NCBI RefSeq assembly: GCF_014642915.1
Contig: NZ_BMJE01000006.1
Coordinates: 1-64,000 of the forward strand
DNA length: 64,000 bases
Origin: Flavobacterium suaedae
Lineage (GTDB): Bacteria > Bacteroidota > Bacteroidia > Flavobacteriales > Flavobacteriaceae
Direction of reading: 5' to 3'
In this document: piece by piece, positions 36,193-43,903 of the stretch
How the letters are laid out: every line of letters starts with the position of its first letter
Numbering within the stretch: the first letter of the stretch is position 1
Notes under the pieces: generated by a model
Database searches by the model: none
What the model was told of the DNA's origin: nothing
Seen by the model: only the letters and a program-made list of their open reading frames with translations
Position numbers and translations under genes: made by a program

Positions 36193-36352
36193 ATTACATT
36201 GACAATGCTTTCGCGGTTTGAAGTTATTGGTTGAAAAACAACATGGGCGTGTTATGCCTTTTTGCGTTCTTTTCTGTCTGTATATACTTTTTAAAGCATT
36301 GTGAAATTCGGTAAGAACTTTACAAACAGATAACAATTTAAATAATAAGTAT

Positions 36353-36739
36353 ATGACACTGGAAGAAAAAATTAAGCAGTCGGAAACCCATATTTTTAAA
36401 GCAATATTCCCGAATACTACTAATCATTACGATACTCTTTTTGGAGGTACAGCCATGCAGTTAATGGATGAAGTGGCTTTTATTACCGCAACCCGGTTCA
36501 GCCGTCAGCGTGTGGTAACGGTAAGCAGTGACCGTATTGATTTTAAACAACCCATACCTGCGGGTACTTTTGCCGAATTTATAGGTAAAGTAGTTAAAAT
36601 AGGGAATACCAGCTTGCAGGTACATGTTGAGATTTATGTAGAGGATATGTATTCGGAAAGTAGGGAAAAGGCAATAAGCGGTAACTTTACTTTTGTAGCA
36701 CTTAATGAAAATAAAGAACCTGTGCCGATTAATAAATAG
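36353..36739 (+). CDS. Hotdog-fold acyl-CoA thioesterase (YciA-like)
   Basis: 128 residues of the HotDog fold. FPNTTNHYDTLFGGTAMQLMDEVAF (about 19-43) contains the N-x-x-G-x-x-x-G-G-x-x-L/M-x-x-x-D/E type active-site helix, followed by VTVSSDRIDFKQPIPAGTFAEF and the strand VVKIGNTSLQVHVEIY, as in the YciA/BACH acyl-CoA hydrolases. It releases CoA from acyl-CoA in the cytoplasm. It is the first complete gene after a cobalamin riboswitch, but 160 bases downstream of it, so B12 control is uncertain. Confidence 0.88.
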   Translation: MTLEEKIKQSETHIFKAIFPNTTNHYDTLFGGTAMQLMDEVAFITATRFSRQRVVTVSSDRIDFKQPIPAGTFAEFIGKVVKIGNTSLQVHVEIYVEDMYSESREKAISGNFTFVALNENKEPVPINK

Positions 36740-36840
36740 TGCAGCGTGTTGTATAAATATGTAAAGTGAATTTCTTTAATTTTTAAGTTTAACGTTACCA
36801 GAAAGTTATGAGTTAGACTTAATTTTTTTGATAAAAACAC

Positions 36841-36870
36841 TTGCAAAAATAAAAATATGTGCTACATTTG
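36841..36870 (+). promoter_or_regulatory. Promoter of the tRNA-Gly/tRNA-Leu unit
   Basis: TTG (36841-36843), a 19-base spacer and TACATTTG (36863-36870) match the Bacteroidota consensus exactly. Transcription would start about 30 bases before tRNA-Gly. Confidence 0.75.
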
Positions 36871-36907
36871 CACTCGCAATAACAAACAAAGTTTGTGGTT
36901 GCAAAAT

Positions 36908-36980
36908 GCGAAAATAGCTCAGCTGGTAGAGCGCAACCTTGCCAAGGTTGAGGTCGCGGGTTCGAACCCCGTTTTTCGCT
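36908..36980 (+). tRNA. tRNA-Gly (GCC)
   Basis: 73 bases fold into a full cloverleaf: acceptor GCGAAAA pairs with TTTTCGC, the D-arm is AGCTCAGCTGGTAGAGC, the anticodon stem CAACC/GGTTG encloses loop TTGCCAA (anticodon GCC), and the T-arm CGGGTTCGAACCCCG is standard. Discriminator T fits glycine. CCA is not encoded. Confidence 0.96.
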
Positions 36981-36996
36981 CTAGGTACTACCTAAT

Positions 36997-37082
36997 GCTC
37001 GAGTGGTGGAATTGGTAGACACGCTGGACTTAAAATCCAGTGGGCAGTAATGTCCGTGCGGGTTCAAGTCCCGCCTCGAGTA
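36997..37082 (+). tRNA. tRNA-Leu (UAA)
   Basis: 86 bases with a long variable arm, as expected for a class II tRNA. The acceptor stem is GCTCGAG with CTCGAGT, the anticodon stem CTGGA/TCCAG encloses CTTAAAA (anticodon TAA), and the T-arm is CGGGTTCAAGTCCCG with discriminator A. It lies 16 bases after tRNA-Gly and is probably co-transcribed with it. Confidence 0.96.
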
Positions 37083-37083
37083 C

Positions 37084-37122
37084 AAAAAACCTGTAACATA
37101 TAGTATATGTTACAGGTTTTTT
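37084..37122. terminator. Strong bidirectional terminator after tRNA-Leu
   Basis: AAAAAACCTGTAACATAT pairs perfectly with its complement at 37105-37122 around a 3-base loop, an 18-bp stem with a T tract. It can end both the tRNA transcript and the convergent TPR-DUF2971 gene. Confidence 0.92.
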
Positions 37123-37139
37123 GCTTTTATATGCTTTTA

Positions 37140-38936
37140 TTATTTAAACGGAAGGTGTGAAATAACTATTTCGGTATTTTGGTCTTCGTAGTTTTGTTTT
37201 AGGTAGTAGTTAAAAGTTGAAGCCCACTCTTCTGCTTTTTCTATTTTAGGACCAAGTGTTATTTGGTGTAGTGCGGGGCGTATATCAACCAGTTCAATAT
37301 ATACTTTTGGTGTTTCGTTATCTATTCCTTTTTTAAAACCTACACCGTCTATTATAAGGCGTACCTCGTGTTCATATAAATAATCGGTGCTTTTAAATAG
37401 GTAAGCTATCTCGTTTAGCTTTTCAGTAATAATAACTTTATCTTCTTCGTTAATTTCATTTTCCTCTATGTGTTTCGCTAACTCTGACATTAAGTCGTTT
37501 AATTTCATTTCTTTATCATCATCAGTTGGTCCGGGTATTGTAAAGCATGTATTTCCCTCTTTTTTATCTAAATAAGCGACTCTGTAGAAAGTAAAATCGC
37601 TATTTGTTATTAATGAGTTTTCAGGAGTAGTTTTAGTTTCTTTATTTATAGATTCTTTTATTGCGTTAACAAATTTTTCCCTATTAATAGTAAGTGCACA
37701 ACCTTTTGCTTCTATGTCATTTTCTTTACCATACATTCGCCAAAGTGTAAGGTCATCATGCTTGGCTTTCGGTACAAAACTACCTATAAATGGTTTTTCG
37801 GTAAAAGGTTCTGCTATTGTTCTGTCATTGGTTTGCTCCGTAATATGAAAGTTGTTTAAAAAATTAAATAAGGCTCTCCCTTCGGAAGTATCATTTAAAA
37901 AAGCACCTTCTGAAAGCCTGAATGTACTTTTTTCTTCTAGGATTAATATTTTAGCAGTAGAAAGGGATGTATAATGGGTTACACAATCTTCTTCAAAAAC
38001 TAATATACTTTTTATTTGTTCAACAATGTTACTAACGGCGCTATAAGATGGTATTTTAATTGCAAACTCTAGCTCTTTAATATTTTCTTTAGCTTGTTTA
38101 GCCCAATAGTCATTTTTATCAGATACGAGTTTTAAATATTTTTCAAAATCATTTATTGCATCTTTAAAATTTCCTTTTATTTGCCAAATATTTCCTCTGT
38201 TATAATAGGCTTTTGCATGTTTTGGATTTATTTTAATAGCTTTATTATAATCTTCAATAGCCTTATCAAATTTTTCTTTTTTATACCAAGAGTTTCCACG
38301 GTTTAGATAAAAGATTATATTCTTGGGATTTATTTCAATAGCTTTATCATAGTCTTTTATAGCCTTATCGAGCTCTCCTTTATTATGCCAAGCAAGCCCT
38401 CTATTATTATAGGGATCTGAATACTTAGGGTTTATTTCTACAGCTTTGTTGTAATCCTCTATTGCTCTATTGTATTCTTCTTTTTCATTCAAGGCGTTTC
38501 CCCTGTTATTATAGGCATTTGCATCTGTAGGGTTTATTTCAATAGCTTTATTATAATCCTTTATAGCTTCATCAAGTTCTCCTTTTTTATGCATAGAGAA
38601 TCCTCTATTTTGGTAGGCATCTGCATCCTTAGGATTTATTTCAATAACTTTATTGTAATCCTCTATTGCTCTAGTGTATTCTCCTTTTTCATGCCAACTA
38701 TTTCCTCTGTTAAAATATAAATTTGCATCTGTAGGATTTATTTCGATAGCTTTATTGTAGTCTTTTATAGCCTTATCTAAATCATTTAGCTTTTCAAATA
38801 TTACTCCTCGCAACATATAGAGGTAAGCATTATTATGTTGTGCTAATAATTCGTCGGGTAGTAGCTCTATTATTTCTTGATACTCTTCCTCTTTAAAAAG
38901 CTGTTCGGCTTTTTCTATTAGTTCTTCGGTAGTCAT
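37140..38936 (-). CDS. TPR repeat protein with C-terminal DUF2971-like domain
   Basis: 598 residues, no signal peptide or membrane segment. Residues 36-273 are seven tandem 34-residue TPR units with the pattern AIxDYNKAIEINPxDAxxYxNRGNxxxxKGEyxxAI. Residues about 317-590 match DUF2971: HYTSLSTAKILILEEKSTFRLSEGAFLNDTSEG, then PFIGSFVPKAKHDDLTLWRMYG and HEVRLIIDGVGFKKG. DUF2971 proteins are soluble, often found in accessory regions, and lack a defined biochemistry. TPRs suggest protein binding. It is a single-gene unit between terminators, next to the tRNA genes. Function unknown; a stress or defence role is a guess only. Confidence 0.78.
   Translation of the reverse strand: MTTEELIEKAEQLFKEEEYQEIIELLPDELLAQHNNAYLYMLRGVIFEKLNDLDKAIKDYNKAIEINPTDANLYFNRGNSWHEKGEYTRAIEDYNKVIEINPKDADAYQNRGFSMHKKGELDEAIKDYNKAIEINPTDANAYNNRGNALNEKEEYNRAIEDYNKAVEINPKYSDPYNNRGLAWHNKGELDKAIKDYDKAIEINPKNIIFYLNRGNSWYKKEKFDKAIEDYNKAIKINPKHAKAYYNRGNIWQIKGNFKDAINDFEKYLKLVSDKNDYWAKQAKENIKELEFAIKIPSYSAVSNIVEQIKSILVFEEDCVTHYTSLSTAKILILEEKSTFRLSEGAFLNDTSEGRALFNFLNNFHITEQTNDRTIAEPFTEKPFIGSFVPKAKHDDLTLWRMYGKENDIEAKGCALTINREKFVNAIKESINKETKTTPENSLITNSDFTFYRVAYLDKKEGNTCFTIPGPTDDDKEMKLNDLMSELAKHIEENEINEEDKVIITEKLNEIAYLFKSTDYLYEHEVRLIIDGVGFKKGIDNETPKVYIELVDIRPALHQITLGPKIEKAEEWASTFNYYLKQNYEDQNTEIVISHLPFK
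38118..38729 (-). repeat. 102-bp tandem repeats encoding TPR units
   Basis: Six consecutive 102-bp units code for TPR residues 70-273. Several are closely similar at the base level, for instance the recurrent minus-strand coding for DYNKAIEINP, which suggests recent duplication or homogenisation and potential for copy-number change. Confidence 0.75.
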
Positions 38937-38996
38937 TATAGTAATAGTAATTTTAAGTTGGTAGGACTAATATAGTTATAAAATAAATACAAATAA

Positions 38997-39020
38997 AAAA
39001 CCCCGCTATTGCGGGGTTTT
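38997..39020. terminator. Bidirectional terminator
   Basis: AAAACCCCGC (38997-39006) pairs with GCGGGGTTTT (39011-39020) around loop TATT. On the minus strand it ends the small acidic lipoprotein gene; a T/A-rich tail is present on both sides. Confidence 0.85.
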
Positions 39021-39041
39021 ATGCTTTTTACTAATTTGTTA

Positions 39042-39290
39042 TTAGTGAGCGTGATCTTCATGAATTTCTTCATGAGCTTCGTCAGATACAGAATCCATCT
39101 TAGCTTCAGCTTCGTCAGCAGTTTCTTCTACTTCAGCTTCTACTTCATTAGCAGTTTCTTCCATTTCGTTAGCAGCTTCGTCAGCAGTAGCTTCTACTTC
39201 AGTTTCAGCTTCGTTAGCTTTCTCTTTGCATGATACGAAAGATACGCTCATCATAGCAACAAGTGCCATGCTTAAAACAACTTTTTTCAT
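39042..39290 (-). CDS. Small acidic repeat lipoprotein
   Basis: 82 residues: signal peptide with lipobox FVSC (acylated C21), then a Glu/Ala-rich tail made of imperfect 11-residue units such as ADEAANEMEETANEVEAEVEE, ending in a His-rich HEEIHEDHAH. The tail should form an amphipathic acidic helix in the periplasm. The terminal histidines and acids could bind metal, but this is speculative. Unknown family; small low-complexity lipoproteins of this style are common in flavobacteria. It is monocistronic with its own terminator. Confidence 0.75.
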   Translation of the reverse strand: MKKVVLSMALVAMMSVSFVSCKEKANEAETEVEATADEAANEMEETANEVEAEVEETADEAEAKMDSVSDEAHEEIHEDHAH

Positions 39291-39326
39291 CTTACTAAAT
39301 TATAAAGGTTAATTATTAATTCCCGA

Positions 39327-39334
39327 CAAAGATA
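39327..39334 (-). promoter_or_regulatory. Candidate -7 element for the small acidic lipoprotein gene
   Basis: On the minus strand this is TATCTTTG (TAnnTTTG), 37 bases before the start codon. No clear TTG at -33. Confidence 0.35.
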
Positions 39335-39529
39335 TAAATTTTTTGATATCTTAAAATATTTAGTGCTAAATTTTTAAAAAATATTTCAGTATTGATATAC
39401 AGTACTTTACATTGTAAAATTAAAGTTTTTTCTTAAACTTTTGTGCTGGCTTTAAAAACACTGTCTTAAAATACATCTTTTATTTTACCTGTAATAATGC
39501 TAAATATATTTTATTGACAGATTGCCAAT

Positions 39530-41683
39530 TTACCTTTTCTTAACGTTAACTAATTCCATCTCGTCAATAAGGCGTTTAGCACCGGCATATTTATCAATTA
39601 TAAACAGTACATAACGTATGTCAACCATAATATTACGGCAAATGGCAGGGTCATAATAAACGTCGCTCATAGTACCTTCCCAAACACGGTCAAAGTTCAG
39701 CCCTATAAGGTTACCCTTAGCATCTATAGCCGGGCTACCCGAGTTACCGCCTGTAGTGTGGTTAGTACCCAGGAAACAAACAGGCATTTTACCATTTTCG
39801 CCATAAGGACCGTAGTTTTTAGTATTGTACAGGTTTATCAGCTTTTGCGGAACGTCAAACTCATAATCACCCGGTACATATTTTTCAATTACCCCATCAA
39901 GGTAGGTTACAGGCTGGTAGTAAACGGCATCTCTTGGTTCATACCCTTTAACCTGACCGTAAGTAACACGCATAGTACTGTTAGCATCAGGGAAAATACG
40001 AGCGTCTTTAGGGCTTAGTTCCAGTATACCCTTCATGTAGGTACGCTGTAAAGCATCCAGTTCTAAAGTTAACTCTTCATACTTTGGTGCTACTTTTTCA
40101 ATGTAAGCATTCATCATGGCTTTTATAAGTTCGTAGCCCGGGTCAGCATTAAGCGTTTTAATAATTTCCTCCGGTTCGTTGCTTGTATTCAATAACTCTT
40201 TAACCCCATCATATGAAGTCAGCTTTGAGTTCGTATAAATATTTTGAGTTAACTCCTGTGTGTTTGCATTTTTCAGCATATCCGGCAGGAACTGCTCAGG
40301 CGATTTTTCAGCATACAGTGCAATAAGCTGCTCGAATACTTTTTCATCAACCTTTTTGCTGTAATCTTTATAGGTACCTTCAAGTGACTTTACGGTATTG
40401 TTTTTTCTGTCGGTAAACGACTGCGCCCCGCGAGCATTATAAATTTGTTCTAACTGGTATAACCTGTACCCGATAGTTAATAGCTCCACATTACGAATGG
40501 CAACCTCAATAAAGTAATCTCTGCTTAATTGGTATGGCTCAATTTCATTATAATATTTTTCAAAATCATTGAATAAGTTACCATACTCATCCATTTTACC
40601 TGCCTTTTTAGCATTGGCAAGAAAAGCCTTTTCAAAAGTCTTTTTAGCCGCTACCGCATTGGTTTTTTTAAGCCCCTGCGTTTCGCCAATCCATTTTTTC
40701 CAGTAGTTAGCAATACTAGCGTATTTTGATGCATACTGAATTTTAATTTGCTTGTCCTTACGCATAAAAGCGTCGGTTACTTTTAAGGCTGCATCACGCA
40801 CCTCAATTTTAGCAGGGTTGATAACATCAATCAGTTGCTCTACAGCTACCGATGGTAAATACTCCTGTGTTCTACCCGGATAACCGAAAACCAGTGTAAA
40901 ATCGCCTTCTTCAATACCGCCTAACGAAATTGGGAAGTAATGTTTCGGTGTATACGGTACGTTATCCTCTGAATATTCAGCAGGAAGGTTGTCTTTATTC
41001 GCGTAGATACGGAACAGCGAGAAATCGCCCGTGTGGCGTGGCCATACCCAGTTATCAGTATCGGAACCGAATTTACCGATTGACGATGGCGGTGCACCCA
41101 CCAAACGAACATCTTTATAGGTTTCGGTTACAAAAAGCATGTATTGGTTGCCCTCGTAAAAGGTACGGATACTATTTTCCTGGTAACTTTCTTTAGGCGA
41201 CGATTTTGTTACCTGTGCTATATTATCCTGTATTTTCTTCTGTTTGTCCTCTTCACTTTTTAGTATGCTTACGCCTTCCAGTATTTTGTTGGTAACATCT
41301 TCAATGCGTACTATAAAAGTAACTTCCATACCGGGGTTTGGTAGTTCTTCTTCAAGACTCATAGCCCAAAAGCCGTCGGTAAGATAATCGTGCTCTACAG
41401 TTGAGTGCGCCTGAATTTCGCCATATCCACAGTGGTGGTTGGTAAGTAACAGCCCTTTAGGTGAAATAACCTCCGAGGTACATCCGCCGTTAAAATGCGG
41501 AACGGCATCTTTAAGGCTGGAATGGTTTACATCATAAATATCCGAAGCCGACATTTTCATGCCAAGGCTTTTCATTTCTTTTTCGTTCATTCCCTTTAGT
41601 AAAGAAGGAATCCACATACCGCCCTGTTGTGCATAGGCTGGTATAATAAGCAGTAATACGAGTAAGCGTAATAGTTTGTTCAT
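39530..41683 (-). CDS. S46 family dipeptidyl-peptidase, DPP11-like
   Basis: 717 residues from the ATG at 41683, which starts a signal peptide (MNKLLRLLVLLLIIPAYAQ); an ATG eight codons earlier is rejected. S46 hallmarks: TNHHCGYGEI (catalytic H84), GGNSGSPAID (catalytic S648) and the conserved C-terminal RNIMVDIRYVLFIIDKY. The residue 18 positions after the catalytic serine (R666, in LNFDRVW) is the position that is Arg in Porphyromonas DPP11 (R673, S655) and Gly in DPP7, so Asp/Glu preference at P1 is predicted. It would remove acidic dipeptides from peptide N-termini in the periplasm. Monocistronic. Confidence 0.9.
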   Translation of the reverse strand: MNKLLRLLVLLLIIPAYAQQGGMWIPSLLKGMNEKEMKSLGMKMSASDIYDVNHSSLKDAVPHFNGGCTSEVISPKGLLLTNHHCGYGEIQAHSTVEHDYLTDGFWAMSLEEELPNPGMEVTFIVRIEDVTNKILEGVSILKSEEDKQKKIQDNIAQVTKSSPKESYQENSIRTFYEGNQYMLFVTETYKDVRLVGAPPSSIGKFGSDTDNWVWPRHTGDFSLFRIYANKDNLPAEYSEDNVPYTPKHYFPISLGGIEEGDFTLVFGYPGRTQEYLPSVAVEQLIDVINPAKIEVRDAALKVTDAFMRKDKQIKIQYASKYASIANYWKKWIGETQGLKKTNAVAAKKTFEKAFLANAKKAGKMDEYGNLFNDFEKYYNEIEPYQLSRDYFIEVAIRNVELLTIGYRLYQLEQIYNARGAQSFTDRKNNTVKSLEGTYKDYSKKVDEKVFEQLIALYAEKSPEQFLPDMLKNANTQELTQNIYTNSKLTSYDGVKELLNTSNEPEEIIKTLNADPGYELIKAMMNAYIEKVAPKYEELTLELDALQRTYMKGILELSPKDARIFPDANSTMRVTYGQVKGYEPRDAVYYQPVTYLDGVIEKYVPGDYEFDVPQKLINLYNTKNYGPYGENGKMPVCFLGTNHTTGGNSGSPAIDAKGNLIGLNFDRVWEGTMSDVYYDPAICRNIMVDIRYVLFIIDKYAGAKRLIDEMELVNVKKR

Positions 41684-41789
41684 GATAATTGAGTTAGTTG
41701 GGTGCAAGATAGGAAATTTTGGAACGGGGTCGAAATCGAAACTTATTGAACAATTTTTTTAAATTTGAATATATTTAAATTATATTAAG

Positions 41790-42509
41790 ATGATATTTGA
41801 TGATGAACCTCAAACATGGAGTCAACTACAAAACTATGTTGGTAAAATGTTTACAGAATGTGGGTTTGAAACTGAGGTTTCTAAAGTTGTAGAACTTGTT
41901 AGAGGACAAAAAGAGATTGATGTAATTACCCAAGATTTAAGGAGCGAATATAAGCCAACTATATTAATTGAATGTAAATTTTGGAAAGAGAAAGTAAATC
42001 AAGAAATAGTCCATTCTTTCAGAACTGTAGTTAACGATTTTGGCGCAAATTTAGGATTTATAGTCTCAAAGAACGGGTTTCAGTCAGGATGTTATGAAGC
42101 AGCTAAAAATACAAATATTAGATTAGTTAGTCTTAAAGAATTAGAAGCAGAGTACTATAAAAAATGGTTGCAAGGAATGGTTGAGAAATATATGCCCTAT
42201 GCAGATAAACTTTTTCCTTATTGGGATTATACTGGAACAAAAATGCCAAATGATGGGGGAAAAATAGACTTTGAAAAACAACAATTAATATTTTCGGCAT
42301 ATAAACCAATTTGTGCTATTGGTCCAAGTGACATAATGTTGCCTCCTTTAGGTTTTATTCGTGAATATCCTATTATAGTTCCTATTATTGATGATCGTTT
42401 GATTCAAATAGGAGAGAAGAGTATAGAAACGGATCGACAATATTTTGATTTTGTAGAGGATAATAAAGAGAGAGCATTAAAACATTTCAAAATACTTTAT
42501 AGAGAATAA
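41790..42509 (+). CDS. Restriction endonuclease-like (Mrr-type PD-(D/E)xK) protein
   Basis: 239 residues. Residues about 10-115 form a PD-(D/E)xK nuclease of the Mrr_cat type: helix WSQLQNYVGKMFTECGF, then GQKEIDVITQD (E42/D44), then PTILIECKFWKEKVN (E61-C-K63), then an ADFGANLGFIVSKNGFQSGCYEAA-like Mrr segment (FGANLGFIVSKNGFQSG). The C-terminal 120 residues are unassigned. No methylase or helicase is adjacent, so this is an orphan nuclease, possibly acting on modified or invading DNA. The open frame is AT-rich relative to the neighbours, consistent with transfer but not proof. Confidence 0.8.
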   Translation: MIFDDEPQTWSQLQNYVGKMFTECGFETEVSKVVELVRGQKEIDVITQDLRSEYKPTILIECKFWKEKVNQEIVHSFRTVVNDFGANLGFIVSKNGFQSGCYEAAKNTNIRLVSLKELEAEYYKKWLQGMVEKYMPYADKLFPYWDYTGTKMPNDGGKIDFEKQQLIFSAYKPICAIGPSDIMLPPLGFIREYPIIVPIIDDRLIQIGEKSIETDRQYFDFVEDNKERALKHFKILYRE

Positions 42510-42586
42510 TGTGTTATGAGTTTATATAAAAATTACTTTTTGTTTTTTTATTGTATCTAAATCATTTTTTCATAATAAACAACACT

Positions 42587-43159
42587 ATGTTTTCCTCAAT
42601 CCTTGCCCATATACGCCGATTTGTTCCTCTAAATTCAGAAGAAGAAGCCCTGCTTGCTTCGTTACTCGAAGTACGGGAAGTAAAAAAGAAAGAACATTTG
42701 CTACAGGCAGGCGAAATATGCAAGGCAAATTATTTTGTGGCAAAAGGCTGTTTCCGGCTGTACCTTATAACCGATAAGGGTGCAGAGCAGGTAATTCAGT
42801 TTGGTATTGAGGACTGGTGGATAACTGATTATGCCGGGCTGAAAAGCGGTAAGCCTTCAGGGTTTTATGTACAGGCTGTTGAACCTTCTACCGTAGTAGT
42901 ACTAAACAAAGAAGCCGAAGAAGAACTTTTTGATAAAATACCGCAGTTAGAGCGGTATTTCAGGCAGGTACTGGAACGTGCCTATTCGGCACAGCTTACC
43001 CGTATTCACTACATTTTTAACATGACTGGCGAGGAACAGTACAAACTTATGAACAAGCATTACCCTGAATTTGTGCAGCGTGTACCGCAGTATATGCTGG
43101 CTTCTTTTCTGGGAATCACTCCTGAGTTTTTGAGTATGCTTCGGGCAAAAAAAGACTAA
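42587..43159 (+). CDS. Crp/Fnr family transcriptional regulator
   Basis: 190 residues from the ATG at 42587 (MFSSILAHIRRFVPLNSEEEALL); the earlier TTG in frame is rejected. A cyclic-nucleotide-binding beta-barrel covers about 10-120 (HLLQAGEICKANYFVAKGCFRLYLI...GIEDWWITDYAG), and a short winged helix closes the protein (YPEFVQRVPQYMLASFLGITPEFLSMLRAK). No Fe-S cysteine set as in Fnr. This family in Bacteroidota often controls neighbouring redox or detoxification genes; the AhpD-like gene 163 bases downstream is the natural candidate target, but this is inference. Confidence 0.88.
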   Translation: MFSSILAHIRRFVPLNSEEEALLASLLEVREVKKKEHLLQAGEICKANYFVAKGCFRLYLITDKGAEQVIQFGIEDWWITDYAGLKSGKPSGFYVQAVEPSTVVVLNKEAEEELFDKIPQLERYFRQVLERAYSAQLTRIHYIFNMTGEEQYKLMNKHYPEFVQRVPQYMLASFLGITPEFLSMLRAKKD

Positions 43160-43179
43160 GAGTAGTCATAAAGCCGAAA

Positions 43180-43248
43180 AGATTGCCACGCTTCATTGCA
43201 TTACGCTCGCAATGACAAAGGATGGTGCGACTGCCAACGAAGCAATCT
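43180..43248. repeat. Palindromic intergenic repeat, copy 1
   Basis: A 69-base element bounded by AGATTGC and its complement GCAATCT. It contains GCTCGCAATGACA (43205-43217), which recurs in inverted orientation in copy 2 (43838-43850). It lies between the Crp/Fnr and AhpD-like genes. The sequence type resembles dispersed REP/MITE-like repeats. Confidence 0.65.
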
Positions 43249-43321
43249 CTTTCTTAAACTACTTTAAGTTTTTTGCAGTTTGTATGGCGGAAATTTGCTG
43301 TGTAAACAAAAAACAGGTAGC

Positions 43322-43759
43322 ATGAAATCACGATTTAAACTTAACGAAGCAGAACCACAGGCGTATAAAGCCATGTTGGCATTTGAAGATTATTTTGCCA
43401 ACAGCGAAATTACCAAAACCCACAAAGAACTTATCAAGATAAGAGCATCGCAAATAAACGGTTGTGCTTTTTGTTTGGATATGCATACGAAAGATGCCCG
43501 TAAAAACGGCGAAACCGAACAGCGTACTTATGTTTTAAACGCATGGCGTGACACCACCCTTTTTACCGAGGAAGAAAGAGCTATTTTAGCCCTGACCGAA
43601 GCGGTAACCAAGATTGCGCAAAACCATGTACCCGATGATGTGTACAATAATGCTGTAAACGTGTTGGGCAAAAAATATACGGCTCAGGTGCTTATGGGTA
43701 TTATAGCCATTAACGGCTGGAACAGAATTGCTATTACTACAGGTATGATGCCTGCTTAA
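43322..43759 (+). CDS. Carboxymuconolactone decarboxylase/AhpD-like protein
   Basis: 145 residues from the ATG at 43322 (MKSRFKLNEAEPQAYKAML). The AhpD signature is RASQINGCAFCLDMHTKDARKNGE, with a CxxC redox pair (about residues 49-52) and the downstream His of the proton relay. Such proteins act as alkylhydroperoxidase-type reductases or antioxidant enzymes; true decarboxylase activity is unlikely. It follows a Crp/Fnr regulator and is flanked on both sides by related palindromic repeats, so regulator and enzyme may form one functional pair. Confidence 0.88.
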   Translation: MKSRFKLNEAEPQAYKAMLAFEDYFANSEITKTHKELIKIRASQINGCAFCLDMHTKDARKNGETEQRTYVLNAWRDTTLFTEEERAILALTEAVTKIAQNHVPDDVYNNAVNVLGKKYTAQVLMGIIAINGWNRIAITTGMMPA

Positions 43760-43768
43760 TAAAGAGTC

Positions 43769-43892
43769 TTAAAGTCGAAAGTTTATAAAGTCTTTAAAGG
43801 AGATTCCTTCCCTACGTTCGGGATGGCATTACGGTTTTGTCATTGCGAGCAGAGCGAAGCAATCTTTTTTACTTTCCAACTTTCGACTTTAA
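43769..43892. repeat. Nested palindromic element (copy 2 with outer arms)
   Basis: Outer perfect 15-base inverted arms (TTAAAGTCGAAAGTT at 43769-43783 and its complement at 43878-43892) enclose an inner element (43801-43865) with 10-base ends AGATTCCTTC and GAAGCAATCT (one mismatch). The inner part contains TGTCATTGCGAGC, shared in inverted orientation with copy 1. The whole can fold into a long stem, and it has no coding capacity, so it looks MITE- or REP-like. Confidence 0.7.
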
Positions 43893-43903
43893 AAACTTTA
43901 CGA

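Noticed and set aside
36908..37082. Integrated element at the tRNA genes
   Set aside because: No integrase, no direct repeat of the tRNA 3' end and no border shift were seen on either side.
38118..38729. CRISPR-like regular repeats
   Set aside because: The 102-bp period is coding TPR repeats with no spacers, not a CRISPR array.
39042..39290. Spurious low-complexity frame
   Set aside because: Low complexity made it doubtful, but the lipobox, the terminator and the promoter-like element support a real gene, so it was kept as a feature.
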